From the NCBI GenBank assembly GCA_020912385.1, contig CP087222.1, positions 682,001 to 746,000 of the forward strand: a stretch of 64,000 nucleotides of DNA, read 5' to 3'. A program made the translations under genes and the position numbers. How positions within the stretch are numbered: the stretch's first letter is position 1; each line of letters begins with the position of its first letter. The notes beneath the pieces are model-generated. The model did no database searches, was not told the DNA's origin, and worked only from the letters and a program-made list of their open reading frames with translations. Source of the DNA: Neofusicoccum parvum. Its lineage: Eukaryota > Ascomycota > Dothideomycetes > Botryosphaeriales > Botryosphaeriaceae. Shown here in pieces: positions 42,429-54,717 of this stretch.

Positions 42429-43461
42429 CTTGGCCGGTGGGTTGGGCGTGTCTGGTGGTTGAGGTTCCAGTGCCTGTCGGGAGAGTGGGTTACGAAAGAG
42501 AAGTTCCTGAGGACTGTGAAGCTCAAAAGCTTCGGTCGGTGGTTATGTGCGCGATGAGGAGGATGAGATGGGGTGGTAGAAGGGATGGGGTGGGTTGCAG
42601 ATGGAGGAGCGAGGCGGAAAAGTAGGAAGAGAAACCAGGTATGTATGGGATCCTGAGGAGGCTGTGTCTATCAATACGCCCTTGCCACCCCGGTCTAGCC
42701 TCTCCCGCCGTGCCTATGATAGAGGCGCATGTGGCTTCAAGGCTCCGTCCAGTGTCACGGCCAAGCGGCAGTGCGGCACTGATCTTTCAACGTTGAGTGG
42801 CTTGGCGGCTCAGGTGGCCTCAAGCGGGAACAGGCAATTGTGATAAGTGGATGTGCTCCTGTCTGGACCGGAGAATAGGCTTATGATCAGCTTCGCTGGA
42901 CACAGAGGTCAAGGCCGGCACCGAACCAAGACGAGCACCAAGAGCACCAAGCCGCGCACGACAGCCCAACAGCGAGGCTCATTATCTATTGCCCGGCTGT
43001 GCACGCAGCTGCTCATCACCGCAAGCGCCCTCGTTGCGCAGCATCGCCACTCCATTCGCCCACGGAAGCCATCGAGAGCATGAAGTGTCGGCGACACGGC
43101 GTTTGGCGACGCAGCGCGGGCGGCACAGAATTGCCTGTTCGGGCAAGCCTGTGCGTCAAACCCTTGCCTGCTGCAGGGGTCGGCGCTCCACAGTCGGCGT
43201 GTCGGCGGTTGCCAGCGCGCCTGCTGGGGAAAGTGGTGTGAGGGCGGAGGCACGTTTGGATCAGCATTGGACGCAGGGCAAGTTGGGTCTACGGTCATTG
43301 ATTGTGCCGCTTTGCGGGCGGGCGTGGCGTCTTTCTACGGTATTGGCAAGAAAGCAGGCAGTGCCGAGTACAGCAAACAGTCTAATCCACCAGAGTACGA
43401 AAACAAGCAGGCCGAGATGAAAAGGCGGAAGGGGGAGGGTGTGGGTGTGCGGTCGCGGCCA
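42429..43461. other. Intergenic: RTA1 promoter and 3' flank of the P-loop gene
   Basis: 1 kb. The left part is the upstream region of the minus-strand RTA1 gene. The right part is the 3' flank of the sulfotransferase-like gene. Only short frames with Arg/Pro-rich translations were seen. Confidence 0.4.
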
Positions 43462-44810
43462 TTAGAACTCCATGGCGTACTGCTTCAGTGCGAGGTAGTC
43501 GTCCATGTGCAGGTTGACGGCGTGCTGGATGACCTCGGCGTTCTCTGGCCCGAACTCTTCGACCCACGCTCGGTAGTCGTCCTTGGGGTCGCGCTCAGCC
43601 TTTTCAGGGGAAGACTTCGTCAGTAACCGTCAGCCGTCAATTTGAGGATGCAACACGGGCAGTAGGGCTGCAGAAGGAAGACGACACTCGCGGGGGATGA
43701 CTCACCTTGCCGCCTGCCCGGAAGCCCTTCGTCTTCAGGACGCCGTGGTGGAAGTAGTTGTGGAAGCCCCAGCGGTCGATCAGGCGCGTCGCGCGCTCCT
43801 GGTCTGCTGCGCTACCCCAGTCCAGCATGGCCGGATCGTACGGGATGCCGGTGCTCTTGCAGTACGCCTGCACCACCTCCTCCGGCTTGCGGGTCAGATC
43901 GGACGCATCGAGGATGCAGATCTCGACCTTGCCGTCGTCGAGCCCGTTCTTCTCGTCGAGTGTCTCCTCGAGGTCGAGCTTGCCCTTAGCGGCCTTTGGC
44001 CCGATGATGCCCTCGGAGCGCAGGTACTCAACCAGCCGCCGCAGCTCGACGTAGCCGGCGTCGTCGGTGTTGAAGTTGGCCACCTTGCTCTTGTCCTTGC
44101 TCTTCGGCATCGCCAGACGGTAGTAGCTGGGCACCGAGAAGCGCGGGTGCCGGATCGAGAACGTGAAGTGGAACTTCTTGAGCTCCGACTTGGGCAGCAG
44201 CGTCGGGTTGCCGGGCTCGGGGAGACGAGCGCCAAGGGACTGCGGTATGCGGACCTTTTCGCCCGGAGCGGGGAAGATGAAGAAGGCCATGTCCTTGATG
44301 AAGACGCGTTTGCCCTAGGTGGCATGAGTATTGGGCTCTGCCGCTGCGTTCTGGCTGGGCTCGGGGTCTACCTCTGCATTGGCCTGCCTGTTGGTCTTTT
44401 CGATGTCGTCGAGGACAGCGCGGTAGGTCTTGTCCTGGACTCCGCTCTTGTGTCGGACGTCCGCATACCTGCCCAGCTGGGTCTCGGGGCCCATCCAGTA
44501 CGCGTCGCCGAAGGGCTCGTGGATAGGGGCTACGTGCTTCTCATTTTGAATGAAGATCTTCGAGTCATCTTAGCAGCTTGGTCGCAGGCGTGTGTGAAGA
44601 TGGCTGCTGTACGCGTGCTGAGGTGGGACCACAAGCAACTCAACACCCGGCCTGATGCGGAAGGGGTTGCGAGAAGCATGGATGGGGGTCATGTGTCGTG
44701 GATCGGAAGATGGATGTAGAGATGTCCGGGAGACTTACTCTTTCGAAAGCCGTCGAGCAAGCCCGAGCATGGGACAGGTGCAGGATTGGTTTCTTGAGCC
44801 CAGTGTCCAT
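43462..44810 (-). CDS. P-loop sulfotransferase-like protein
   Basis: Four exons on the minus strand (44810-44739, 44557-44372, 44314-43706, 43599-43462) give 334 residues; all introns are GT-AG and in phase. The N-terminus has PILHLSHARACSTAFERIF, a P-loop-like strand-loop-helix (nucleotide-sulfate site), followed by HEPFGDAYWMGPE, as in fungal and bacterial sulfotransferase-like proteins often annotated as P-loop NTPases. The helical C-terminal part carries WVEEFGPENAEVIQ. Such proteins may move sulfate from PAPS, but activity is inferred and the acceptor is unknown. No membrane segment. A TATA-like element lies about 115 bp upstream. A second sulfotransferase-like gene lies 9 kb to the right. 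Confidence 0.78.
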
Positions 44811-46364
44811 GGTTCCTGTTGGTTGGAAGGATGTCCAGCAGATGGTGGCGGTCGCAATGAGATGAGACACAAGTAGCTACAGACACTTGGGCGCAACAGA
44901 CCACTCTGCGAACTGAGGACTTTATACAGCCCCGGGCAGGCACAGCTGCTCGAAGGGCGGTTGCGAGTTTGATTGCAAAGCTCCCTCCGCATGGCGTGGG
45001 CTGGCGAGATTCCGCTTTCAGCGAGGCCTCGCTGTTGAGGAGATGGCCTTTATCGCGCTTTGAGCGTGACGGCCGGCCGACACGCCTGGATGCGTCCTTC
45101 CCGATTGCTCCTCAGACACGCCGGCTGCACTGCTCCTGGTGGTTGTCGTCGGTCGGAGATCTACGGGAGCCAGGGCCAGTGCGTGCAGGCGAGATCCAGC
45201 ATGACATGCATCATGGCAGAGCATAGCAGCGGCCGAATATAGCGAGCAGTGCAGGGCTTGGCGAGCCTGCAGAGGCCGGGGCCGTGGAGGCCCGATTAGG
45301 AAGGCCCGGCGCGGGTGCATGGCGAGAGAGGCGGCGGGGCCGGGGTGGGAGTTGTGCTGACGCGTCTCCCCAATCTACTCCAACAAGCGCGCCCCGAAGC
45401 GTGGACATGATAAGCGGCTTTGCTCCGGCTGCTGCTGACGGACGAGCCGAGACTCAGTGCGATAACGAGCCCACCTCCCCGAACCATCCACCAGCCGCCT
45501 CGACCGGCGGCGCGACATCGGCATGTCCAGACGGCACGGCGGGGGAGGCAGCATCCATGGCCGTGAGGGATCCACGCGGTCGCCCTGGGACGGCCAGTTT
45601 CCAGGTCGCGGCATATCCGAGACGGCGGTTTCGAGCGTCGGTGCTGCGTGCAGCGGGCGGGGAGCGCGGGTCGAGGGCGGTGGTCGAGCGGACTGCCCGC
45701 GGACGAGGGCCGCGACGTTGAAATAGACGTGAATCCAGCGTTGCGCCATTGCTCGCGGTGATGGCGAGCGACGAGAGACGAGCTGGACGCGTCCGAACGG
45801 CGCAAGTGCGAGGGCTGGGGCCCGGTGCAGCCGCCCAAACCACCACCTTTGCCCGACTCCCTCCCAAGCCGCCACGCCGCAATCCTGAAAGCCAAATCAC
45901 CCGAGTCTGCTGCCGCCGTCTCTTGCGAGGCCACGCGAACACCGGAGCTATCAGGTCGGCCAGCTGGCCCTGCGAGATAAGCAACCGAGATCCGCCCCAC
46001 GATGTCTCCACGGCCCTTGGGTCCTCTCGTGGTGCCCTGTGTCTGCGGTGGTGTGCCTGGTCGTGCCAAGAGGACCGCTGGTGCCCGGATGCCCTGCCGC
46101 CGATCGCTTGGCGGGCAGTCGGCGCGGCCAAGGGAGCCGAGAGCAGCGCACGCTGCCCGTCGGTGTTGAGCCTCGTGCGGTCGGCGGTTGCGACCGTCCA
46201 GCCTCCGACATGGCGGATGGCGGAGCATGCTGACCACCGCCGTTCAACAGAATCGATGGCGACATCAGCGCAGCTGGTACCCGCTAAGTATGAGCTCTCG
46301 AGTCGCTCCGTCCAGGTACCCTTCTGCCTGAGAACTCTTTCCCCGTTCGACCCATCCCGACAAC
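44811..46364. other. Divergent intergenic region between P-loop gene and MFS transporter
   Basis: 1.55 kb between two divergent starts. The middle (45300-46250) is GC-rich with long overlapping frames on both strands. Their translations are Arg/Pro/Ser-rich and lack any recognisable domain, so I do not call a gene. A regulator could hide here but I cannot support one. Confidence 0.4.
44921..44926 (-). promoter_or_regulatory. TATA box of the P-loop gene
   Basis: TATAAA on the minus strand, about 115 bp upstream of the ATG at 44810. Confidence 0.4.
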
Positions 46365-48263
46365 ATGGCATCCGAGAAAGAGGAATCTCCAGCGTACCCG
46401 CGGTCCTTCTACCTGGCCCTTGCATCACTGTTTCTTGTTCCGTTTTCGGCTTCTGTCAATGCAGTCATCCTCTCCTCGGCCTTGCCGGCCATTACTTCTG
46501 CCCTGGAAGCAAACTCCAGCAAGGCCTTCTGGTGCGGCACCGGCTTCCAGATTGCCCGGACAGTGACAACCCCGGTGTTTGGCGCCTTCTCGGAGGCCTT
46601 TGGCAGACGGAACACGCTGTCTGCCGCTTTGATAGTGTTTTCCGTTGCTACTGCATTCTGTGCTGCCGCTCAGAACATTGACTGGCTGCTCGCTGCGCGT
46701 GTTGTAAGTGGCCGGCGCTGGAAAAGCCCGAAGGCCGTTGCTGATTGCTCGCAAACAGGTCCAAGGCGCCTCCGCCGGAGGCCTCAATGCTGTCGTTGGT
46801 GTTGTGATTACAGACATGATCGAGCTGCGCAACCGCGGGAAGGTCACTGGAATATTTGCCTTCAGCCAGTTTCTCGGTCTGCCAGGGGGGCTGCTTCTGG
46901 GTGGAGTGATCACGCAATACTCGTCTTGGAGATGGTGAGTCTTTTGGGAAATCCTTCATCTCTCCAACCGCTGGCCACTGACCACGCTCACAGGATTTTC
47001 GTCATCTCCATACCTGTTTGCCTGATTGCGATGGTTGGGATTCTCCTCTTCCTTGACCTTGAGCCACCGGAGGCAACTTTTGTCGTGGCCGTGAAGAGCA
47101 TGGACTGGGGCGGGATGGTCCTGCTTTGCGGAGCAGTGACGGCGCTGATGTACGGTTTGACCACCGGAGGAACCCAAAATCCATGGAAGTCGGCAAAGGT
47201 CATCGCGACAATCATCATCGGCGCACTCGGCATGATAGCCTTCAGCGTATACGAATGGTATCATGTGAAGCCCATGATTCCGCCCCGGCTGTTTGCCAAT
47301 CGCACCTCCGCCGTGGGCTTTGGCGCCTCCTTCTTGCACGGATTCATCTTCTGGGCAATGTCGTCGTACATGATCCTATACGTAAGCCAACAGCACTGAG
47401 CACTGGAGAGTCCGTGATTGACGTGTGAACAGTTCATCAGCAGTCTCGACCATTCGCTGTTCCGAGCGTCCTTGGACTGCCTGCCCGGAATCGGCATGCT
47501 TGTGGTGTCCTCTGCGTCGTCCGGGTTCATCTACGCCAAGCTTAAGCGCTTCCAGAAAATCCTAAACTTCGCCTGGGCGTTGGTTGTTGTTGGCACCGCT
47601 CTTCTCTCGACGCTCCGTCCGAATTCCGGGCCCAGCAAGTACTACGGCTACCAGGTGATTGCCTCCATCGGCGGCGGGATGATTCTCCCAGGACGGCTGC
47701 TTTCGGTGCAGGCGTCGCAGAAGCCGGAAGACGTTGCAATGGCCACCACTACCATGGCCTTCATGCTGAGCATCGGACAAGCCTTCGGCATGGGAATTGG
47801 CGGCAGCGTCATCCAGAACAGGTGGGACGATCTGGTTAATAGCCACCACATCCCGTCGAAGTACAACATCCCTTCGTCGAAGGTGGAAAGCGCCTACAAG
47901 CTTGCAAAGGCCTTTCCGGAGAAGATCCAGCGAGCGTACGGCGATATCACGGCGAAGAGCATCGCAACGCTGTTTATCTTTTGCTGCGCTCTGTCCGCGG
48001 TTGGGTTTCTCACGAGCTTCATCAGCAAGGACTTGAGCCTGGACAAGGACGAAAGAGGGCGGCAGCGGTTCAGAGGGGGGAAGAAGAAGCGCACGGAGGA
48101 CGTCGAGACTCCCTCGGAGCAGTCAACAGACACCGGCGTGCGTGTGGAGAGGTCTCCGGCGCCCTCGGTGGCACAGATCGAGCTCAACTGCTCGCCGGAT
48201 GCGGTTCGGCTGGACATGGTTGAGACCAGGTCTCATCGGTCAGTGAAGTCGGTCAAGGTCTGA
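46365..48263 (+). CDS. MFS transporter, DHA2-type (multidrug efflux-like)
   Basis: Four exons (46365-46703, 46759-46934, 46994-47381, 47433-48263) give 577 residues. The first helix contains FSASVNAVILSSALPAITSAL, typical of DHA2 pumps, then GAFSEAFGRR (MFS signature between helices 2 and 3), and a GGLNAVVGVVITDMIELRNRGK block matching the antiporter region. About twelve to fourteen hydrophobic segments are seen, with a hydrophilic Arg/Lys/Glu-rich C-tail. It should export small molecules at the plasma membrane. The neighbours on both sides (sulfotransferase-like and acyltransferase) raise the possibility of a metabolite pathway, but that is inference. Confidence 0.9.
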
Positions 48264-49792
48264 CGGAACTGGGGGGCAACGGGCCGTCGAGCGTGACGTC
48301 ACGACGCTGTACCATAGCAACATAGAGCACTCTGCCGAGAAATCCACCTCTCACCTAAATCGCCTTCTTGTTGCATCGCTGCGTGAGAGACAAGCCCGGC
48401 GCTGTGACGGTTGTCAAGCTCCAGAGTGCCAGCTTCCTTCTGTGCCAGCTCGCTCCTGCTCTGCCGGGGGGCCGACCGCCGACGGGGGCCAGGGCGCGCG
48501 CTCCTGGTCCGATCCTCCAAACTTCAACACCCGCCCACAGGAGCCGGCGACGGGCAGCCAGACAGCCCCCCACCACGTCGACCTGCCGTTCCTGGAAACG
48601 CGCGCGGCTGCGGACCGCAAGGGCGCTTGACTTCAGGCCTCCCGCGCCAACCAGGCATCTTTGTGGCCTGATCCATGCCCGGCACGTACGTCGGCGCATT
48701 CAGACTACCTGGGAAACATGATCGTCATGGTGCAAAGAGCGGCGCATGGTTGGGGGCTGTGGACGTTGCGATCTTGCACCACTGATCTGCGCCGCAAGCG
48801 CCAGCCTTCACGCTAAGCTTTGCTCCGTCCCTCAGGGATGCAATGGGGTCCGCAGGAGTCTGGATATCGATATTTCGCCTGCGCCGCCGGGGGGTCTGCT
48901 ATGACTTCAAGCCTCGACCGTGAGCGCTTTTCCTCTGGCCGCGCCCGGGTTCTGGACAAGACAAGCGGATACGAAGGGCCAGCGGCGGCGGCGGGAACGA
49001 CCTGCGCTCGAAGGCCAATGGATCCACCCACGCCGCCGCCGCCCGCCGCGTGAAGAATTCCACTCGCCTTCCGGAAGCTATCTATTGCCAAGAGCCTGTG
49101 TCACCGTCCAATCAGCATGCACCCCGGTTTCAAGTATAGGCGGCTGAGTAGTGTGCAGTTCAGGAAGCTGCGGCGCCCGCCAACACTTGCACCTCCTCAG
49201 CTTATGAGTGATTGGTTGGCCATTGGGGCCGAGTCTCGCCCAGGATGTGGCCATCAGCTTATCCACCAAGTGTGCACTCGAGCATCCTCTGCTGCAGAAG
49301 CGCAGGAGTGGGTGGTGAGGGCACGTTGGAGACGCAACTATCCAGAAGTTGGCACTCACACGGCGAGCTCAGAAGCAGCAAAGGCGCGCTCGCCGCGGAC
49401 CCACTACCGTCCTGGCCAGCCGGACTGCACCGAAGTCCAGCTTCCAACCCCACCAGGTTCTGAATCCGCAAACCGCAAGTGCATGGCTCCAGACGACACT
49501 CGCTTGGACATGTCTCATCCTTGTCGAGGACCCAACCACAATATATGCATACTGTTTAGAATTTTCTCCTTTGCTCCTACCTACCTCAATAGTACGCCCG
49601 CAGCTAATCATTCCTGCTGTGGCCGCTCTCTCCCGAGTGGACAAGCGTGTGCTTCCCGAGAGCAGCCTCTTTTATATCCCCCAGAGCTTCCGCCAGCGTC
49701 TGGGAACCGTGCCTCGAGAGCGTCTCTTCTCTCACTCGCCCTCCTCCCACTTCCCTTCTTTCTTTCAAACACACACTCGACAGTCATTCACG
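48264..49792. other. Intergenic
   Basis: 1.5 kb between two plus-strand genes. Short frames on both strands lack family features. The last 200 bp are a pyrimidine-rich leader upstream of the acyltransferase. Confidence 0.4.
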
Positions 49793-51240
49793 ATGAACGC
49801 GTCTGAGACGCAGGACATCCTCTGGGCCACCGGCTCGGCCGCGCCGGTCATCGGCGAGCCGACGGTGTCCAACTACGAGGAGACCTACATCGACCCCACC
49901 GACTTCACGCCGCAGCAGTACGCCATCCTGGCGGTGCTCGCAGTCCCCTTCGTCCTCTCGTTCCACCCGCGCTCCGTGCTCCGGCGCTTCCTCTACTTCC
50001 TGCCGCTCGCGCTGCTGCTCAAGGCCTGGCTGATGCCCGGCCGCACCAGCTGGGACTACCAGTTCGGGCTGCTGCTGACCAGCTGGACGCTGCGGGTGGT
50101 CGACCGGCTCTACCTCAACGACCCGGAGAAGACGTTCCTGCGCAACGGCATCGACTCGGCCAAGCCCGGCATGGGCCCTGAGACGTACGACCCGATCTCC
50201 AAGTTCATCTGGGGCCTCGAGCTGATCACCGTCACGCGCGGCATCGGCTGGAACTGGCAGGTGTCGTCGATCCCCGAGCACAAGGTCGTCGAGAAGAAGG
50301 CCTTCCTGCGCATGAAGCTGCGCAAGGCCGTGCTGACCTACCTCGGCCTGCACGTCTCCGTGTGGACGTCCAAGTTCCTGCTCGCGCTGGGCGAGAGCCC
50401 GCTGGTCGAGACGGCGGCGGGCCCCGTGTTGGTGCCGGCGGCGCTGAGGGACGTGCTGCTCTCGACGGTCGCGCTGCACGTGTTCATGTACGTGTCCTGG
50501 GCGTTCATGGTGTACGCCTCGCTCAGCCTGCCCGAGAACCTGTTCGCGCTGTTCTTCGTCGGCCTGGGCGTCGGCGGCACGTGGAGCCAGCCGGAGATGT
50601 GGCCGTCCGTCTTCGGGCCCCTGTCCGAGGGCTACTCGTTCCGGAGGACCTGGGGGTAAGTCTGCGCCCCAGCCAGCGCACAGCAATCGCCGCGCCGCTC
50701 CCGCTAACGTGCTCGCCTCCCTGCAGGAAATGGTGGCACCAGAACATGCGCCGCACCTGCGGCACGCTCGGCGCCTTCATCGTCCGCAGCACGCCCGCCC
50801 TCCGCACGCCCTCCACCAAGACCGCCGTCTACACCCGCCGCTACCTCCAGGTCTTCTGCGTCTTCCTCATGTCCGGCATCATCCACGCCGGCGGCTCCAT
50901 CTACATGGCCACCCGCGACGGCACCTTCAACGACGGCGGCAACGTCTCGGGCTTCATGTACCAGGCCGCCATCATGGTGCTCGAGGACGCCGTGTGCTGG
51001 TACCTCGGCATCGCTGACGACGGGAACCCAACCATGCTGCGCCGTTGCATCGGCTTCGCCATCATGCACGGCTATGCCATGTATGGCGTGCCGCAGCTGA
51101 AGGTGATGAAGCTGGCGAGGGACCATGGCCTGGATGCCGCGGGCGGTAAGTACATGATCGGTGTGAAGATGGCGGGCATGGGGAGTCAGGGCATCATCAA
51201 CAACCCCTTTACCACGCTGATTGGGACTCTGAACAACTGA
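49793..51240 (+). CDS. Wax-synthase-like membrane-bound O-acyltransferase
   Basis: Two exons (49793-50655, 50727-51240), GT-AG and in phase, give 458 residues. The protein has about eight hydrophobic helices, a SFRRTWGKWWHQNMRR motif rebuilt across the intron (compare the RxxWxxxWHQ motif of wax-synthase-like enzymes) and SGIIHAGGS, where the His is the likely catalytic residue of the MBOAT/wax synthase fold. Related fungal enzymes acylate alcohols or terpenoid and polyketide hydroxyls, often in secondary metabolism. The substrate is unknown. The ATG at 49793 was chosen as the first Met of the frame after the C/T-rich leader. Confidence 0.85.
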
Positions 51241-51920
51241 GGAGTTGCTGGAAGCGCTGGAAGCAGCAAGTGAATATTTTGGGGGAAGTGATGCGAGCAG
51301 GATACTGATGATGTTTGGATGTGGTCTTTCTTTCAAGTGCTCTCTATCAATATACGCAACGAATCTGTCTTCAAAAAACAAAAATGATACCGCTACAGTG
51401 TGGTCGATAGAGCCTGTGGCATTTTCAGAAACCGTACATGTGCATTTTCAGTGTCAATGAAATGCGGATCGAACAAACACTCAGTGAGCGTGCAGCAGGT
51501 GAAAACCATCAAGACTCAAAAACTCCAATATCCATGAACTCCACAAAGCAGCCATGATCTGAGTGAATGATCCCGAGCAACACCGTAGTCTCACCGTCTG
51601 AAACCTACCAACTCACTTCAGCCCGCTCGCTCCTCACCAACCACCCCGTCCACCCAGAAATCCCCGACCAAACCACCGACGCAGCCTTCAAAAAAAGCCC
51701 CGGCCACATGGCCAGACAGGCCCCGTCCACGAGGCAAGGCCAGCAGCAAGCCGAACTCTCCGCGCGAAGCTCAACGCACCTTCCGCCGCGCTCACGCCTT
51801 CCCAAACTCCCCGACGCGATTTCAAATCCCCCGAGCCCAACCAGCAGCACACCACCAACTCCCACCTGCCTTCCCACGACGGAAGCTCGCAGGAAAACCG
51901 CCCTCCTCCATTTTCGCCAC

Positions 51921-51944
51921 CGTCGTCGTCGTCGTCGTCGTCGT
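51921..51944 (+). repeat. (CGT)8 trinucleotide repeat
   Basis: Eight perfect CGT units in the repeat-rich gap between the acyltransferase and the next sulfotransferase-like gene. Confidence 0.85.
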
Positions 51945-52320
51945 CGGCCGGTCGCCGCCTCCGCCGTACGCGCTGCTGCTCCCGATCCCTCTTGCCGCCA
52001 AAAGCAACTCCCCCAGCGTCAGGAAGCGAGGGACTCCGTCAAGAAGCGAGAGATGCCGTCGAGAAGCGGGCGGGCGATCGGGCGGGCGGGCGCGGAGATA
52101 GTACGAGTGCAGTACGGCCGCTGGGCGGTCGAGATAGTAGCAGAGCCAGCCGCCGCTACAGGTGGAGACGGACGTCGATGGGTTGGAGGTGAGAGGGCAT
52201 TGCTGCTGCGCGCCTTCTCGGTAGTGAGCGCCGAATCCCTGATCCATGCCTTCCGTGCTACTTGCTGGCCCGGGCGTGGGTCGATCACGGTCTGCGGTGG
52301 GCAGGGAGGGGGAGATGGAG

Positions 52321-52334
52321 CGCGCGCGCGCGCG
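52321..52334 (+). repeat. (CG)7 tract
   Basis: An uninterrupted alternating CG run, the sequence type most able to adopt Z-DNA. It lies in an intergenic region; function unknown. Confidence 0.8.
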
Positions 52335-53590
52335 GCGCAAGAGGGGCTGGGCGCGTGCAAGGGGCGGGTGCGAGGGTAGGTGGAGGGTGCGAGGGAGGCG
52401 TGAGCAGGCGAGCGCGTATAGAGAGCCCGGGCAATAGCAGAGCGACTGATCCGGTGCTGTGTGACGGTGGTGTTTGGGGTGACTGGAAGGCGGCGGATTG
52501 CCGGAAGCGGGAATGTCGGCGCGGCGAGCGTCTGGAGCACCGACGACGACGTATGCCGAGAATCGGAGACAAGGGCGTATACTGTGGAGCTGACGGGCCT
52601 CGTCTCGGGCCTGGCCGTGGTGTGGAGGAGTGTTGTGGTGCTGCTGGCGCTCGGCGCCGATCCGATGCGTCGCGCTCCCTGCGTGCGGCGCAGGGGCAAG
52701 CGAGAAGCTGGAGGGCAGCGAAATAGTGGAGACTGGACTACACTCTGTCCTACCGTGTTCTTTTGGTCTTTCTCCATTTGTTAAGCATTCTGCTGAGGGT
52801 CGAATACGAAGCTTGGCTTTGCTCAGTCAACCTCAACGGCTTCTTGGTGTGCTGCGTGCAGTCGGTCCACATGGCCTTTGCGGCGGCGCGCAGGTCATGG
52901 GTCGTCTGCAGCAACGTCCATGCAGCCCTCTGCGCATGTGGTTGACATGGAACAGGGTTCCATTTTGCTCGTCGAAAATGCCCTATCTCACAGGACAGCT
53001 GGGTTGAGTTGCGTCGGAGAAATGGTATCTGCCTCTTCTAGAAGCCCACCCAACCTGCAATATCTCCTTCCAGCTGCAGGTCCCGAGCGTTGAGCGGAGG
53101 GGCGGGGATTTTTCTCTTACAGAGTTTCCTGACTCGACGCTGCATGATGCAGGTTCTGATATCGCTTCGACGCTTGTTCCTCCACTTCCTCCGAACGTGG
53201 GGAGTAATAGCCGCTTCGAGAAACAGCTCTATCCATCGCCGGTATCAGATATTGCCCTCTCATATGAGCTGTGACAAGCGAGGTGGAGGTAGAGGGGGCC
53301 TTGAACTGTTGGTCACTGATATCGAGACGCCCACCAAATGCAAGCCCGCAAGCAGCTTCTTCTTTTGTGCAGGCGCTTCTGGATACCAGATTAATGTTGT
53401 GGACGGCAGCCCCGTTGAAAGCGGTAGAGGGTCGTCGATATAGAGTTCGCCAACTTCCCGAACATGTCTTGTATTTCGACACCACAGTTCCCTCTCTCCT
53501 CTCAGCTCCTCAAGGACCTGTTTGACTCTTCTTTCTACAAGCTCTTGATAGACCAGACCAGTTCGTTCCTGGGACACAGCAGCAGAGATC

Positions 53591-54717
53591 ATGGTTGCCC
53601 CCATGGTTGTTCCCGTCGGCCAGCGCCTCATCGACAAGGAGAATGCGGTCCGCACACGGCCGATGAGGGTCTTGTGTCTTGGAATGCCGCGGACTGGTAC
53701 ATCTTGTAAGGACTCAATGATACACCAAACGTTTGGCGGCGCTAATTCCAGGTTACCAGCACTCCGCGATGCTCTCGTCATGTTGGGTTTCCACCCACAC
53801 CACTTCCGTGAGATGATGCTTGACTATGAAAGGCAAATCCCGTTGTGGACCGAGGCATTGGAGGCGAAGTTCATGGGGAAGAGTGTGCCCTACGGGCGTG
53901 AGGAGTTCGATAAGCTGATTGGTGACTATGACGTAAGAAACTGCGGAAAACTTGATCAAAAGACTTGGAAGCTGACCTAAACACCAGTGCGTTGAGGACA
54001 ACCCGTCCGTCCTCTTTGGAGAGGATCTGATCAAGGCCTACCCGGACGCGAAAGTCATTTTGACGAACCGCGATGTCGACGCTTGGGCAAAGTCGATGAA
54101 GAACACCATCTTCATGGCTCGAGATTCCTTCGTGTACCGCCACTTCTACCGCTTCCACCCGCTCTCCCGCGCTTGGTTCCCCTTCTCTTGCCTCCTCTCC
54201 AAGATCTGGTACGACGATGACCAGAAGAACGAGGAAAAGGTGAAGGGGGTCTTCAACAAGCACTATGAGGACATCCGTAAAGTCTGCCCCAAGGAGAGAC
54301 TGCTCGACCTTCACTTTGGCGATGGCTGGGAGCCTCTGTGCAAGTTCTTGGATGTGCCGGTGCCCAACACGCCGTGGCCGCATTCGAACGATTCGAGCGT
54401 CTTCCAGAACAGACACATCTACGCGAAGAGGTGGCTCATTCTTCTGCTCCTCGGAGTGTCGACCATCCTGTTTGTCATGTACTACACTTTCGGTGAGGCC
54501 AAGTACCTCTATGGACGGGATCCTGACACATTCAAGCGATACCTGAAGCTAAGTGAGTTTTGCCTCCTGTTCTTGCTAGGCATGGCTGACCAAACTAGTG
54601 GGCGTGATGTCAATCGGCTTCGCTTGTGGAGGCACTCTCATCAACAGGCAGAACGGCATCGAGCACGAACTCTACACCGCACGTGGCGGTGCGGACACCC
54701 GTGCCGTGAAGCACTGA
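53591..54717 (+). CDS. Sulfotransferase family protein (P-loop), membrane-anchored
   Basis: Four exons (53591-53705, 53760-53932, 53988-54552, 54599-54717) give 323 residues. The N-terminal motif VLCLGMPRTGTSSLRDAL is the 5'-phosphosulfate loop seen in many fungal sulfotransferase-like proteins (Sulfotransfer_4 type); it is rebuilt across intron 1 using the acceptor before CACTCCGC. Conserved later segments are KVILTNRDVDAWAKSM (3'-phosphate side) and WEPLCKFLDVPVPNTPWPH. After residue 220 or so come two hydrophobic segments (LILLLLGVSTILFVMYY and MGVMSIGFACGGTLI) that may anchor it in a membrane. Predicted activity is sulfate transfer to an unknown acceptor. It is the second such gene in this part of the window. 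Confidence 0.85.

Larger units (their letters stand above)
51241..53590. other. Repeat-rich intergenic region
   Basis: 2.35 kb without a supportable gene. It contains (CGT)8 at 51921-51944, GGGC/GCGG-type runs near 52070-52090, an alternating CG tract at 52321-52334 and purine/GC-rich low complexity around them. Open frames exist on both strands (for example 52019-52777 minus) but are Ser/Pro/Thr/Arg-rich. Confidence 0.45.

Noticed and set aside
45296..46237. Minus-strand 313-codon frame between the P-loop gene and the DHA2 transporter
   Set aside because: Low-complexity Arg/Pro/Ser translation with equally long frames in other phases; no domain or splice support.
52019..52777. Minus-strand 252-codon frame with an ATG
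   Set aside because: Ser/Pro/Thr/Arg-rich and lies across simple repeats; no domain.
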